Below, piece after piece: positions 36,049-44,287 of a DNA stretch of 64,000 nucleotides. The stretch comes from CAVSMC01 sp963728935. Lineage in GTDB: Bacteria; Pseudomonadota; Gammaproteobacteria; Burkholderiales; Casimicrobiaceae. The notes beneath the pieces were generated by a model. That model made no database searches. It worked only from the letters and a program-made list of their open reading frames with translations, and was not told the DNA's origin. The translations under genes and the position numbers were made by a program. The stretch covers positions 372,001-436,000 of the forward strand of contig CAVSMC010000008.1 in NCBI GenBank assembly GCA_963728935.1. The letters are read 5' to 3'. Positions within the stretch are counted from its first letter, which is position 1; each line of letters begins with the position of its first letter.

Positions 36049-37483
36049 CGAAGTCTTCACCGAGCCGCAGCGGCTGCACAAGGTGCTCGCCGCGTGCGGG
36101 TTCGGCTCGCGCCGCGCGATGGAGGAGCTGATCGTCGCCGGGCGCATCACCGTCAATCGCGAGCCCGCCGACGTCGGACAGAAGGTCGGTCCCGGCGACG
36201 AGGTGCGCATCAACGGCGAGCTCGTCAAAGTGCGATTCGCCGAACCGCGGCCGCGCATCCTGATGTACCACAAGCCGACCGGCGAGCTCGTCACCCGCGA
36301 CGATCCCGAAGGCAGGCCAACGGTGTTCGAGCAGCTGCCGAACATCGGCAACGGCAAGTGGATCGCGATCGGGCGTCTCGACTACAACACCGAGGGCCTG
36401 CTGCTCTTCACGAACTCGGGCGAGCTCGCGAACAAGATGATGCATCCGCGCTACGAGGTCGAGCGCGAGTACGCGGTGCGCGTCATGGGCACGCTGAGCG
36501 AAGAGCAGCAGAAGGCGCTCTTGACCGGCATCGAGCTCGACGACGGTCCGGCGAAGGTCGAAAAGCTCGACGACGGCGGTGGCGAAGGCGCGAACCACTG
36601 GTATCACGTCACGCTGAAGGAAGGCCGCAATCGCGAAGTGCGGCGGCTGTTCGAGAAGCTCGACCTGATGGTGAGCCGTCTCATCCGTACCCGCTACGGC
36701 TCCGTCGCGATGCCGGCGCGATTGAAGCGGGGTCAGACGCTCGAGCTCGAGCCGCACGAAGTGGGCGCGGTGCTGGCAGCCGCCGGCATGAAATCCGGCG
36801 CCTCCGCGAGGCCGGGGCCGCCGCCACAGGGAAAGACCGGCGGTCAGGGCAAGCTGCATGCGGGTCATGGCAAGCCGCGGCATCAGCGCGGACCGATGCC
36901 GCGTTCCGACGTGCCCAACGATGCGTCGCCGCCGGACGGCGAGATCGAACCCGGCAACAGCGTGCATGGCCAGCCTACGCACGCGAACCGCTCGGTCGGC
37001 AGCTTCTTCGCCAAGGGACCGGGCAAGTCGCATCGGCCCTACGGGCACGGCACCGCGCCCCGGCATGGCGCCGCCGGTCAGGGCTATGGCGGTCAGAGGA
37101 CGGGCCCGGGTAAGAGCTACGGCGGCGCTCACCAAGGTTATGGCGGCGGTCATCAGGGCTACGGCGGCGGTCAGGGCTATGCGGGTGGTCAAGGACGGCC
37201 GCAGCACGGCAAGCACCGAAAAGGCCCCGGCGTCGGCGGCCCTCGCGGAGCGTCGTCGCCGTATGTCACGACAACGCTTACCATTCCAGGCGCGGTTCCC
37301 GAAGGACTGCCGGGCACGAACGCACCGCGACCGAAGGGACCGGGTGGCCAAGGGCAACCGGGCGGACCGAACAAGAAGCGCTCGCGCGGCAATCGCAATC
37401 GACGCGGCGGCCCGCAACCTCCACGGCCCGCGCAGGCAGACGGCGGCCCGCCGAAGGAGCCCGTGTTCGTCGACGAGGACTAG
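36005..37483 (+). CDS. rluB: Ribosomal large subunit pseudouridine synthase B with long Gly-rich tail
   Basis: The 492-residue RsuA-family protein has an S4 domain (residues about 18-75: RLHKVLAACGFGSRRAMEE), a catalytic domain with GRLDYNTEGLLLFTNSG containing the nucleophile Asp, and the final KEGRNREVRRLFEKL block. RluB converts U2605 of 23S rRNA to pseudouridine. From about residue 265 onward it has a Gly/Gln/Arg/Tyr-rich disordered tail with HQGYGGG-like repeats of about 230 residues, far longer than in E. coli RluB (291 aa). Its start lies inside scpB by 44 bp, so they are translationally coupled. Confidence 0.93.
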   Translation: MADSLPPPRHKRSTDEVFTEPQRLHKVLAACGFGSRRAMEELIVAGRITVNREPADVGQKVGPGDEVRINGELVKVRFAEPRPRILMYHKPTGELVTRDDPEGRPTVFEQLPNIGNGKWIAIGRLDYNTEGLLLFTNSGELANKMMHPRYEVEREYAVRVMGTLSEEQQKALLTGIELDDGPAKVEKLDDGGGEGANHWYHVTLKEGRNREVRRLFEKLDLMVSRLIRTRYGSVAMPARLKRGQTLELEPHEVGAVLAAAGMKSGASARPGPPPQGKTGGQGKLHAGHGKPRHQRGPMPRSDVPNDASPPDGEIEPGNSVHGQPTHANRSVGSFFAKGPGKSHRPYGHGTAPRHGAAGQGYGGQRTGPGKSYGGAHQGYGGGHQGYGGGQGYAGGQGRPQHGKHRKGPGVGGPRGASSPYVTTTLTIPGAVPEGLPGTNAPRPKGPGGQGQPGGPNKKRSRGNRNRRGGPQPPRPAQADGGPPKEPVFVDED

Positions 37484-37497
37484 CCTGGGCGGTGCCG

Positions 37498-37532
37498 GCC
37501 GGCGTCGCCCCGACCTCGACATCGACGCCGGC
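37498..37532. terminator. Hairpin between convergent rluB and SDR genes
   Basis: Arms GCCGGCGTCG (37498-37507) and CGACGCCGGC (37523-37532) form a perfect 10-bp stem with a 15-base loop, in the 57-bp gap between the convergent stops. There is no U-tract, so it could act as a bidirectional barrier or RNA 3' stabiliser. Confidence 0.5.
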
Positions 37533-37540
37533 CCGCCGGT

Positions 37541-38374
37541 CTAGAGGAACAAGTCGGGGATTAACGGGGCGCCGGGCTTCACCGCGTACGCGTCGAGATT
37601 CGTGATGCCGGCTTCGCGCAGCACGTCCTCGTCGATGAAGAAATGGCCTGTCGTCGTGCGCGCATCACGCACCAGCACCGCGTGCGCGGCGTCGGCCATG
37701 ATGTCCGGCTTGCGCGTGCATTCGAGCTGCTCCTTGGCGCCGGGAATCATCGCGAGCGCCGCCGTCGCGATCACCGTGCGCGGCCACAGCGCGTTTACGC
37801 CGATGCCGTCGCTGCGAAACTCCTCCGCCATGCCGAGCACGCACATGCTCATTCCGTACTTCGCCATCGTGTAGGCGACGTGCTCCTTGAACCAGCGTGC
37901 GTCGAGGTTCAGCGGCGGCGACAACGTCAGGATGTGCGGATTGCGGCCCGCTTTCGCCGAGTCGCGCAGATGCGCAACGCATGCCTGCGAGCATACGAAC
38001 GTGCCGCGCACGTTGACGGCGAACATCAGGTCGAAGCGCTTCATCGGCGTCGCGAGCGTTCCGGTGAGGTTGATCGCGCTCGCGTTGTTGACGAGGATAT
38101 CGATGCCGCCGAACGCCTTCGCCGTTGCGTCGACCGCTGCCTGCACGTTGCCCTCGTCGCGGATGTCGCAAACGACCGGCAGCGCCTTGCCGCCCGCGCG
38201 CTCGATCTCTTCCGCGGCGCTGTAGATCGTTCCCGGCAGCTTCGGATTGGCTTGCGCCGTCTTCGCCGCGATCGCGACGTTCGCGCCGTCGCGCGCGGCG
38301 CGCAGCGCGATCGCAAGTCCAATGCCGCGCGATCCGCCCGAAATGAGCAGCGTCTTGCCGGCGAGCGTGGCCAT
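37541..38374 (-). CDS. Short-chain dehydrogenase/reductase (HSDL2-like)
   Basis: The 277-residue enzyme has the NAD(P) motif SGGSRGIGLAIALR, NNASAIN, and the C-terminal HSDL2-type segment DARWFKEHVAYTMAKYGMS, where a Tyr and Lys of the YxxxK motif (YTMAK) are in place. The preceding conserved Ser position is less clear (LTLSPPLN). Members reduce or oxidise steroid-like or fatty acyl substrates. It lies last in an operon with an enoyl-CoA hydratase and an HDAC-like enzyme, starting 11 bp after the hydratase stop. A fatty-acid or polyketide role is inferred. Confidence 0.9.
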   Translation of the reverse strand: MATLAGKTLLISGGSRGIGLAIALRAARDGANVAIAAKTAQANPKLPGTIYSAAEEIERAGGKALPVVCDIRDEGNVQAAVDATAKAFGGIDILVNNASAINLTGTLATPMKRFDLMFAVNVRGTFVCSQACVAHLRDSAKAGRNPHILTLSPPLNLDARWFKEHVAYTMAKYGMSMCVLGMAEEFRSDGIGVNALWPRTVIATAALAMIPGAKEQLECTRKPDIMADAAHAVLVRDARTTTGHFFIDEDVLREAGITNLDAYAVKPGAPLIPDLFL

Positions 38375-38385
38375 ACGGGCGGCGG

Positions 38386-39189
38386 CTAGCGCGAGCCGCC
38401 GAAACGGGCGGGGCGCTTGCCGAGGAACGCCGCGACGCCCTCGGCGAAGTCGGGGCTCGCCGCGCACGCACCGAAGCTTGCCGCCTCGGCGTTGAGCTGC
38501 TGCGACAGCGTGCGCTCGAAAGATTCGTTCACCAATCGCTTGCCGCCCGCGATCGCGGCAGCAGGGCCGTTGACGAGCGACGCGACGATCGCGCCGACCG
38601 CGGCGTCGAGCTCGGCGGCGGGAACGACGCGGTTGACCAGACCGAGCCTGAGCGCCTCGGCGGCGTCGAACCGATCGCCGAGCAGCACGATTTCCATCGC
38701 CTTCTTCACGCCGACGATGCGCGGCAACGCGTAGGTCGCGGCGCCGTCCGGCGTGAGGCCGATATGTCGGTAAGCCGACGTGAAATACGCGGTGTCGGCG
38801 GCAATCGCGAGATCGCACGCGCACATCAGCGAGAGTCCAAAGCCTGCGACCGCGCCGTGGACGGCAGCGACGACCGGCTGCGGCATCCGGTGCAGCGCCT
38901 CGATCGCCGAATGCAGCCGCGAAATCATGCCTGTGAACAGTTCCTGCAGCTCGGGTTGCGGGAGCTCGAGCTTCGCTGCGAACGCGCGCAGATCGCCGCC
39001 CGCCATGAAATGCTTGCCGGCGCCGCGCACGACGACGCAGCGAACGCTCGCATCGGCGGCGACGGCGGCGCTTGCCTCGACGATCGCTTCGATCATCGCG
39101 AAGTCGAGCGTATTGAGCGCGTCGGGCCGGTTCAACGTGAGGGTTGCGACCGGACCATCGCGCGCGAGCAGGATCGTGTCGTTGGTCAT
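38386..39189 (-). CDS. Enoyl-CoA hydratase/isomerase family protein
   Basis: The 267-residue crotonase-fold protein has RPDALNTLDFAMI, GAGKHFMAGGDLRAF, the oxyanion-hole segment AAVHGAVAGFGLSLMCACDLAIA and, later, TPDGAATYALPRIVG. The position of the catalytic Glu in classical enoyl-CoA hydratase is Ala or Gly-like here (HGAVAGFGLSL and TPDGAA), so the reaction may be isomerisation or another crotonase chemistry. Its start overlaps the stop of the HDAC-like gene by 4 bp. ATG at 39189 is preferred to the one at 39204. Confidence 0.9.
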   Translation of the reverse strand: MTNDTILLARDGPVATLTLNRPDALNTLDFAMIEAIVEASAAVAADASVRCVVVRGAGKHFMAGGDLRAFAAKLELPQPELQELFTGMISRLHSAIEALHRMPQPVVAAVHGAVAGFGLSLMCACDLAIAADTAYFTSAYRHIGLTPDGAATYALPRIVGVKKAMEIVLLGDRFDAAEALRLGLVNRVVPAAELDAAVGAIVASLVNGPAAAIAGGKRLVNESFERTLSQQLNAEAASFGACAASPDFAEGVAAFLGKRPARFGGSR

Positions 39190-40124
39190 TCGCCGGCGAA
39201 ACAAAAACGCTCGGCGGATTCTAGCATTGCGTCGGCGTCGAACCGCTCGACCGCGAGCGCGATCGTTCGCGCGTGGATGTCGACGGTGTCGCCGATATCG
39301 TGCGCGTAGCCGCCGGCCATCGCGATCGCGACCGGTACGTCGTGCGCACGCATCGCGTCGAGCACGAGCGCGTCGCGCATCGCGAGGCCGCGTTTACTGA
39401 GCGCGAGACGGCCGAGGCGGTCGCCCGCATACGGATCGGCACCGGCGAGATAGACCGCGAGCTGCGGCTGCGACGCATCGACTGCACGCCGCAGCGCAAC
39501 GGCGAGTGCGGCGAGATACGCATCGTCGCCAGTGCCGTCGTCGAGCTCGACGTCGAGGCTTCCCGCCTGCTTGCGAAACGGAAAGTTGTTGCGTCCGTGC
39601 AGCGATAGCGTGAACACGGAATCGTCGTCGGCGAAGATCGCCGCGGTGCCGTCGCCCTGATGGACGTCGAGGTCGACGATCAAGGCGCGCGCTATGCGGC
39701 GCTCGCGCTGCAATGCGCGCACTGCGACCGCGGCGTCGTTGAAGACGCAAAAGCCCGCGCCGAATGCCGGATGCGCGTGATGCGTTCCGCCGGCGAGATT
39801 GACCGCGCATCCGTCGACGAGCGCGCTGCGGCACGCCGCGACGGTCGCGCCGGCGGAGCGGCGCGATCGCTCGACCATCGCCGGCGACCACGGAAATCCG
39901 ATGCGCCGCTGCGCCGCGTCATCGAGCGTGCCGCTCGCAACCGCGGCGATATAGCGATGGTCGTGCGCGAGCGCGAGCTCGTCGTCGGTCGCCGCGTCGG
40001 GAAGCGCGAGCCGGTTCGGCATGACGCGCGCGACCCGCTCGCGCAGCCGCGCGTACTTCGGCATCGGAAAGCGGTGCCCCGCCGGCAGCGGCAGCACGTA
40101 GTTGTCGGTGTAGTAGAGACGCAC
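39186..40124 (-). CDS. Histone deacetylase-like amidohydrolase (class IV type)
   Basis: The 312-residue protein has the zinc-hydrolase motifs GGTHHAHP, VFNDAAVA, LDVHQGDGTAAIF (two zinc ligands), GADPYAGD and a late GGYAHD carrying the Tyr typical of the HDAC11-like class. Bacterial members deacetylate acetyl-lysine or acetylated polyamines and other small substrates. It starts 9 bases after the FemAB/GNAT-like gene and overlaps the enoyl-CoA hydratase, so it is part of a four-gene operon. Confidence 0.92.
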   Translation of the reverse strand: MRLYYTDNYVLPLPAGHRFPMPKYARLRERVARVMPNRLALPDAATDDELALAHDHRYIAAVASGTLDDAAQRRIGFPWSPAMVERSRRSAGATVAACRSALVDGCAVNLAGGTHHAHPAFGAGFCVFNDAAVAVRALQRERRIARALIVDLDVHQGDGTAAIFADDDSVFTLSLHGRNNFPFRKQAGSLDVELDDGTGDDAYLAALAVALRRAVDASQPQLAVYLAGADPYAGDRLGRLALSKRGLAMRDALVLDAMRAHDVPVAIAMAGGYAHDIGDTVDIHARTIALAVERFDADAMLESAERFCFAGE

Positions 40125-40133
40125 GCCGCGTTC

Positions 40134-41333
40134 TCAGCCGTCGTGCCGGAAAGGCGTCGACGATTCCAGCTCGTCCACCGTATGCGCGACGTCGATGCGT
40201 TCGCGCTCGCAGAATGCCGCGATGGCGCGGGCGAACTCGCGGTCGGCTATCGCGTGCGCCGAATACGTCTTCACCGGAAGCAAGCCGCGCGCGAGCTTGT
40301 GCATGCCCTGCGCGCCGCCCTCGAAGCGCTCGATCTTCCGCTCGATGCAGAAATCGATCGCCTGGTAGTAGCACGCTTCGAAGTGCAATCCGGGAACGTA
40401 GTCGAGGCTGCCCCAATAGCGTCCCCACAGCGTCGCCGCGCCGAAGATGTCGAGCGCCGCGGCAACTGGCGTCGCGCCGCGCATCGCGACCACGAGCAAC
40501 GTATTGGCCGGCATGGTCGCGCCGATCCGCTCGAAGCAGGCCTGCGTGAGATAGGGCGTCGAGTGGTGCAGCCGGTACGTGCGCTCGTAACAGCGATAGA
40601 AGAACGACCAATCGGCGCGGCTGATCTCGCGGCCGACCTTGCGCGCGAACGTGATGCCCGCTTCGACGAGCTTGCGCCGCTCTTGCTTCACCTTCTTGCG
40701 CTTGTCGTGCGTGAAGGCCGCCAGGTAATCGGCAAAATCGCGATAGCCGGCGTTTTCCCAATGGAACTGCATCCCCTCGCGGATGGTCATGCCGGACGCT
40801 GCCGCGAGCCCCGCCTGATCGGGCGGCAGGAACAGCACGTGCAGCGACGATGGCGTCGAATGCGCAGCGGCGTCGTGCGCGCCGACCATCGCGAGCGCGT
40901 GCTCGAGCAGGCTCGCCTGCGCAAGCGGGTCCGCGCCGAGAAGCCGCGGACCGGGCGTCGGCGTGAACGGAATGGCGGCGAGGAGCTTCGGATAGTAGCG
41001 GCGGCCGTAACGACGGTAAGCGTCGGCCCACGCCCAGTCGAACACATATTCTCCGTACGAATGCGACTTCGCGTAAAGGGGCATTGCGCCAACGAGCGCG
41101 CGGTCGCGCCACGCGGTCAGATAACGCGGCGTCCAGCCGGTTTCGCAGCTCGCGCAGCCCGTCTCGTGCAACGCGGAAATGAATGCATGCGACAGCAGCG
41201 GTTGATCGGGCGCGAGCCGATCCCAGCTTGCCGCCGCAATGTCGGCAAGCGGAATGTCGTCGCGCACAGTCAGCGCACCGGCAACAAGCGCCGAGCGGGG
41301 CGACGCGGCGTTCGAAGGCGATTCCGAGGACAC
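40134..41333 (-). CDS. FemAB/GNAT-like peptidoglycan-associated family protein (DUF482)
   Basis: The 399-residue protein belongs to the family called peptidogalycan biosynthesis or DUF482, with HAFISALHETG near residue 50, PLYAKSHSYGEYVFDWAWADAY and, in the C-terminal half, PVAAALDIFGAATLWGRYWGSL, which resembles the GNAT acyl-transfer core. Substrate and acyl donor are unknown. It is the first gene of the operon that continues with the HDAC-like, hydratase and SDR genes. It has ATG at 41333, just before the REP cluster at 41361. Confidence 0.85.
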   Translation of the reverse strand: MSSESPSNAASPRSALVAGALTVRDDIPLADIAAASWDRLAPDQPLLSHAFISALHETGCASCETGWTPRYLTAWRDRALVGAMPLYAKSHSYGEYVFDWAWADAYRRYGRRYYPKLLAAIPFTPTPGPRLLGADPLAQASLLEHALAMVGAHDAAAHSTPSSLHVLFLPPDQAGLAAASGMTIREGMQFHWENAGYRDFADYLAAFTHDKRKKVKQERRKLVEAGITFARKVGREISRADWSFFYRCYERTYRLHHSTPYLTQACFERIGATMPANTLLVVAMRGATPVAAALDIFGAATLWGRYWGSLDYVPGLHFEACYYQAIDFCIERKIERFEGGAQGMHKLARGLLPVKTYSAHAIADREFARAIAAFCERERIDVAHTVDELESSTPFRHDG

Positions 41334-41360
41334 GATTGGTCGACGATTCTAGCGCGCACA

Positions 41361-41472
41361 GAAAAGTAGGGTCAGACTCGACTTTCGGGAAAGTAGGGTC
41401 AGACTCGACTTTCGGAAAAGTGGAGTCTGACCCCACTTTTCTGTGACCCCACTTTTCTGACCCCATCTTTCG
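41361..41472. repeat. Second REP-like palindromic repeat cluster
   Basis: Four units of the family seen at 12081-12189: two direct copies of AAGTAGGGTCAGACTCGACTTTC (41361-41386, 41387-41414), a self-complementary unit GAAAAGTGG...CCACTTTTC (41417-41442) and a partial inverted copy ending near 41472. It lies in the divergent gap between the FemAB-like gene (start 41333) and nadE (start 41592). Confidence 0.88.
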
Positions 41473-41591
41473 CCATTTTTCGCCCAGTCTTACGAAACGG
41501 CTGGCGCACGCCTGGCCATCGCCAGAAAGGGCATTCCGCGCGTGGTTTTTCGAGCACAATCGAGTCTGTCCCATTCCACGTTGCGCTTTCG

Positions 41592-43232
41592 ATGCAAGTC
41601 GCCCTCGCACAACTCAATCAGATCGTCGGCGACCTCGGCGGCAATGCTCGCGCGATGCTAGACGCAGCGGCGCGCGCGACGCAGGCCGGCGCGCGTTTGG
41701 TCGTGACGCCCGAGCTGTCGCTTCCTGGATACCCGCCGGAGGACCTGCTGCTGCGGCCGGCGTTCGTCGACGCCTGCGCCTCCGAGCTCGCCGCAATGGC
41801 GGCGGCCGTCGGCGCCGTGCCGCTGCTCGTAGGATTTCCGGAGAAGCGGCTCGACGGCAAGTGCCACAACGCGCTGGCGGTGTTGCGCTCAGGGCGTATC
41901 GAGACCATTTATCGCAAGCAGTGTCTGCCGAACTACACGGTGTTCGATGAAGAGCGCTACTTCGAGCCCGGACGCGAACCGTGCGTGCTCGACGTCGACG
42001 GCGTGCGCTTCGGTCTGATCATTTGCGAAGACGTCTGGTTCCCGCTGCCCGCGCGTCAGGCGAAGGAAGCGGGTGCGCAGGTGCTCGTCGTCCCGAACGG
42101 CTCGCCGTATCACACGCAGCAGCAAGCGTTGCGGCGCGCGCAGGTCGCGGCGCGTGCGCGGGAGAACGCGATACCCGTCGTGTACGTCAACCGAATCGGG
42201 GGCCAAGACGAGCTGGTGTTCGACGGCGCTTCGTTCATCGCCGATTCGAATGGCGAAGTCGTGCAGCAGCTGCCGGCGTGGCACGAGACGTTGGCGCTCG
42301 CGACGTTCGACGGCGCGACGCCTAAGGCCGTGCGCGGTGGGCTCGATCCGAGGCTCGAAGCGCACGTGTACGAAGCGCTGACGATGGGTGTGCGCGACTA
42401 CGTCGGCAAGAACCGTTTTCCCGGCGTGCTGCTCGGGCTTTCCGGCGGCGTCGATTCGGCGCTGACACTTGCGATCGCCGTGGACGCGCTCGGCCGTGAC
42501 CGCGTGCGCGCGGTGATGCTGCCTTCACCGTACAACGCCGCGATCAGTCTGGAGGACGCGCGCACGATGGCGGGGACGCTCGGCGTGCGCTATGACGAGA
42601 TTCCGATCGAGCCGATGTTCGCGGCATTCCTCGAGAGCCTCGAGGCGGAGTTCCGCGAACGAGCACCCGACGCGACCGAGGAGAACATCCAGGCGAGGAT
42701 CCGCGGCACGCTGCTGATGGCGCTGTCGAACAAGTTCGGCGCGATCGTGCTCACGACCGGCAACAAATCGGAGATGGCCGTAGGTTACGCGACGCTCTAC
42801 GGCGACATGGCCGGTGGATTCGCCGTGCTGAAGGACATCAGCAAGATGATGGTCTACCGGCTCGCACGCCATCGCAACGAGCTCGGGCGCGTCATTCCCG
42901 AGCGCATACTGACGCGCGCACCGTCGGCGGAACTGCGGCCCGACCAGACCGACCAGGATTCGCTCCCACCCTATGAGGTGCTCGACGGCATCCTCGAGCT
43001 CTACGTCGAGCAGGACCGCTCGCCGGCTGAAATCGTCGCGGCGGGCTTCGCCGCCGACGACGTGCGAAAGGTCGTGCGTCTGATCAAGATCAGCGAATAC
43101 AAGCGCCGGCAGGCGGCGGTCGGCATACGCATCACCCCGCGCGGATTCGGCAAGGATTGGCGTTATCCGATCACTTCGGCATGGTCGGAGTGGAAGCATC
43201 TCCCCGGCAGCGGCGCCAATCGTGTAAGCTAG
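41592..43232 (+). CDS. nadE: NAD+ synthase, glutamine-dependent
   Basis: The 546-residue protein has an N-terminal nitrilase-like glutaminase domain with the catalytic triad Glu41 (VTPELSLPG), Lys109 (IYRKQCLPN) and Cys145 (IICEDVW), then a synthetase domain with the ATP loop SGGVDS at 284-289 and TTGNKSEMAVGY. It makes NAD from deamido-NAD, ATP and glutamine. Ammonia travels between the domains. It is followed 37 bp later by glnB, a conserved arrangement in betaproteobacteria. Confidence 0.96.
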   Translation: MQVALAQLNQIVGDLGGNARAMLDAAARATQAGARLVVTPELSLPGYPPEDLLLRPAFVDACASELAAMAAAVGAVPLLVGFPEKRLDGKCHNALAVLRSGRIETIYRKQCLPNYTVFDEERYFEPGREPCVLDVDGVRFGLIICEDVWFPLPARQAKEAGAQVLVVPNGSPYHTQQQALRRAQVAARARENAIPVVYVNRIGGQDELVFDGASFIADSNGEVVQQLPAWHETLALATFDGATPKAVRGGLDPRLEAHVYEALTMGVRDYVGKNRFPGVLLGLSGGVDSALTLAIAVDALGRDRVRAVMLPSPYNAAISLEDARTMAGTLGVRYDEIPIEPMFAAFLESLEAEFRERAPDATEENIQARIRGTLLMALSNKFGAIVLTTGNKSEMAVGYATLYGDMAGGFAVLKDISKMMVYRLARHRNELGRVIPERILTRAPSAELRPDQTDQDSLPPYEVLDGILELYVEQDRSPAEIVAAGFAADDVRKVVRLIKISEYKRRQAAVGIRITPRGFGKDWRYPITSAWSEWKHLPGSGANRVS

Positions 43233-43269
43233 AGCGCTCGCGAATTCCGCATCGACACCGCTCAATCCC

Positions 43270-43608
43270 ATGAAGAAGATCGAAGCGATCATCAAGCCGT
43301 TCAAGCTCGACGAAGTTCGCGAGTCGCTGTCCGAGATCGGCGTCACCGGTCTCACGGTGACCGAAGTCAAGGGGTTCGGCCGTCAGAAGGGCCACACCGA
43401 GCTTTATCGCGGCGCCGAATACGTCGTCGACTTTCTGCCCAAGGTCAAGGTCGAAGTGATCATCCAGGAGTCGCTCGTCGATCGCGCGATCGAGGCGATC
43501 GTCAAGGCGGCGCGCACCGGCAAGATCGGCGACGGCAAGATCTTCGTTACTGCAGTCGACCAGGTCGTGCGCATTCGCACCGGAGAATCGGGCGAGGCAG
43601 CCGTATAG
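43270..43608 (+). CDS. glnB: Nitrogen regulatory protein P-II
   Basis: The 112-residue trimeric P-II protein starts MKKIEAIIKPFKLDEV and has the T-loop with the uridylylated Tyr51 (ELYRGAEYVVDFLPK), plus the B and C loop KAARTGKIGDGKIFV. It senses 2-oxoglutarate, ADP/ATP and glutamine status and regulates GlnE, NtrB and AmtB. No amtB is adjacent, which favours glnB over glnK, and glnE lies further along in this window. The length and motifs are exact for the family. Confidence 0.96.
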   Translation: MKKIEAIIKPFKLDEVRESLSEIGVTGLTVTEVKGFGRQKGHTELYRGAEYVVDFLPKVKVEVIIQESLVDRAIEAIVKAARTGKIGDGKIFVTAVDQVVRIRTGESGEAAV

Positions 43609-43646
43609 GCTACGCAGGGCCGGTGGTCGCCACTTTCGGAGGCGCC

Positions 43647-44084
43647 ATGTCGATGCTGACCGACTTTCGCGCATTCGCGCTCAAGGGCAACGTCATCGAT
43701 CTCGCCGTCGGCGTGATCATCGGCGCCGCATTCGGCAAGATCGTCGATTCGCTGGTGAAGGACATCATCATGCCGATCATCGGTCTGCTGGTCGGCGGGC
43801 TCGATTTCTCGAACTGGTTCATGATCCTCGGCAAGCTGCCTGCGGGCTACGGCGGGCCGATGACGTACGAGGCGCTCACCAAGGCGGGCGTACCGTTGCT
43901 CGCGTACGGAAACTTCATCACGATCGTCATCAACTTCATCATCCTGGCGTGCATCATCTTCTGGATGGTGCGCATGTTCCAGCGGGCGAAGGAGAAGCTC
44001 GATCCCAAGGCCGCCGCGGCGCCCACGCCGGAGGACGTCTTATTGCTGCGCGACATTCGCGACCTGCTCAAGACGCGAACCTGA
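43647..44084 (+). CDS. mscL: Large-conductance mechanosensitive channel
   Basis: The 145-residue protein has the N-terminal amphipathic helix and pore-lining TM1 (FRAFALKGNVIDLAVGVIIG), a periplasmic loop and TM2 (INFIILACIIFWMVRMF), with a C-terminal helix after it. It opens in response to membrane tension after hypo-osmotic shock. The ATG at 43647 has GGAGG five bases upstream; ATG 43653 is next in frame. The gene has the same direction as glnB, 38 bp on. Confidence 0.96.
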   Translation: MSMLTDFRAFALKGNVIDLAVGVIIGAAFGKIVDSLVKDIIMPIIGLLVGGLDFSNWFMILGKLPAGYGGPMTYEALTKAGVPLLAYGNFITIVINFIILACIIFWMVRMFQRAKEKLDPKAAAAPTPEDVLLLRDIRDLLKTRT

Positions 44085-44110
44085 GCTTGCAACGCGGCGA
44101 AGTCGCGATT

Positions 44111-44130
44111 GCCTTGACCCCAGTCAAGGC
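44111..44130. promoter_or_regulatory. 20-bp inverted repeat upstream of the binding-protein gene
   Basis: GCCTTGAC and GTCAAGGC enclose a CCCA loop, a perfect 8-bp palindrome 26 bases downstream of the mscL stop. It could be an operator or a terminator without a U-tract. It lies just upstream of the candidate promoter at 44137-44165. Confidence 0.4.
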
Positions 44131-44136
44131 GCGGCG

Positions 44137-44165
44137 TTGACCGCTCGATGCCCGTTTGACAGAAT
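44137..44165 (+). promoter_or_regulatory. Candidate promoter of the branched-chain amino-acid binding protein gene
   Basis: TTGACC (44137-44142) is followed after 17 bases by CAGAAT (44160-44165), a five-of-six and four-of-six match to the housekeeping sigma consensus, about 120 bases before the ATG. A second TTGACA overlaps the -10 side at 44156. Confidence 0.4.
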
Positions 44166-44287
44166 CGGTAGACGCCGCGAGCCGGGCGCTCGGCTGGAGC
44201 GCTGCCCGAGTGAAAAGACGGCGCCGCAGCGCGCGTGCAATAGATCGCCGCGCGCTCCGGTCACCCACCCGAAGCCCTGGAGGAGTC

